Source: Micropterix aruncella (lineage: Eukaryota; Arthropoda; Insecta; Lepidoptera; Micropterigidae). Taken from it: a stretch of DNA of 64,000 nt. Shown here piece by piece: positions 63,626 to 64,000 of this stretch (position 1 is its first letter; every line of letters begins with the position of its first letter). The position numbers and the translations under genes are program-made. The stretch lies in NCBI GenBank assembly GCA_944548615.1, contig OX155973.1, forward strand, positions 22,593,386-22,657,385, written 5' to 3'. The notes beneath the pieces were generated by a model, which saw only the letters and a program-made list of their open reading frames with translations, searched no databases and was not told the origin of the DNA.

Positions 63626-64000
63626 GAGACCGCGGTGTCTTTTTAATTAAACTATCAACTACTTTTTAAACTATAATTTAATTAAAAACAAAGTAGTAGC
63701 GTTGAATCAATATGAAAACTATCAATTTTACGACAGACCATAGATTTTTTTGTGGATGAACAATAATTTCTAAATGTAATGACTCCACTGCTTTCAATAT
63801 CATTAACGGATACGCTGCCCTAACAAAAAGGTTATTTTAATCGTGGATTGTAGTACCTATAAGCAATCGAAACATCGGTTCTCCATTTCCTGTCGTAAAA
63901 CAATGGCAAATCAAAGCTTCCGGCCTTGTGGCCACCGCGGTCGCGCACGCAGCCGTTGTATTACACGTTGCCGAATATTATTACACGTTGAAACCAATCA
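63626..64000. other. Unassigned sequence
   Basis: A small direct repeat ATTACACGTTG lies at 63960 and 63980. GC-rich bases at 63930-63958 are too short to interpret. Confidence 0.4.

Overview
This window is animal nuclear DNA, most likely from an insect and probably a lepidopteran. It is AT-rich, has no bacterial-style gene packing, and is saturated with broken transposable elements: LINEs of several clades, Tc1/mariner, hAT and pogo-like DNA transposons, tRNA-headed SINEs, MITEs and foldback elements. The lepidopteran assignment is an inference from the mix of LINE types (R1-clade, RTE-clade, jockey/CR1-type tails) and from the insect-like SINE. No complete host gene is present.

Two short segments look like genuine host exons on the + strand, at 15477-15586 and 34916-35120. 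Each has a pyrimidine-tract acceptor, a textbook donor, compatible phase (0/0) and no lesion. If they belong to one gene, about 19.3 kb of transposon-filled sequence is a single intron, and much of the window is intronic or flanking DNA of that gene. The first exon resembles a pleckstrin-homology-like strand region and the second encodes an acidic linker. I cannot name the gene.

The most distinctive component is a GC-rich interspersed repeat, called GCR here, with about 16 full or partial copies in several subfamilies (A, B, D). They lie at 2.3, 10.6-13.9, 15.7-18.5, 21.5-22.1, 31.9-33.4, 40.3-40.7, 43.2-43.9 and 61.7-63.6 kb, in both orientations. I do not recognise a coding domain in it. 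Several insertions and rearrangements inside GCR copies fall at one 19-base near-palindrome, CTCCGACTAACAGTCGGAG, so the family appears to carry its own insertion or breakage hotspot.

Layout: 0-5.5 kb, RTE and other LINE ends, a short MITE and unassigned DNA. 6-10.3 kb, LINE 3' ends and a dispersed repeat. 10.6-14.7 kb, a nest in which a GCR-B copy is split by a hAT-like MITE and an R1-clade LINE joined to a GCR-A copy, then a LINE ending in a near-perfect snap-back palindrome. 15-18.6 kb, a SINE, exon 1, GCR-B and a GCR-A-within-GCR-A nest. 19-22 kb, a LINE tail, a hAT element with terminal repeats and an 8-bp target duplication, and GCR-A. 23.7-30.7 kb, LINEs (two with long unbroken reverse-transcriptase C-terminal frames) and a hAT carrying a foldback Tc1/mariner derivative. 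31-35 kb, GCR copies, two LINEs and exon 2. 35.7-43 kb, MITEs, a SINE and unassigned AT-rich DNA. 44-50 kb, a possible promoter-like island, a 1-kb foldback element, a mariner nest and G-rich-tailed repeats. 51-61 kb, LINEs, MITEs, a pogo-like MITE and two mariner remnants. 61.7-63.6 kb, another GCR nest split by a LINE almost identical to the one at 51 kb.

Most elements are 5'-truncated or frameshifted. The near-identical LINE pair and the unbroken frames point to some recent LINE activity. Coordinates of repeat edges are by eye and are usually good to about 10 bases, less where copies are diverged.
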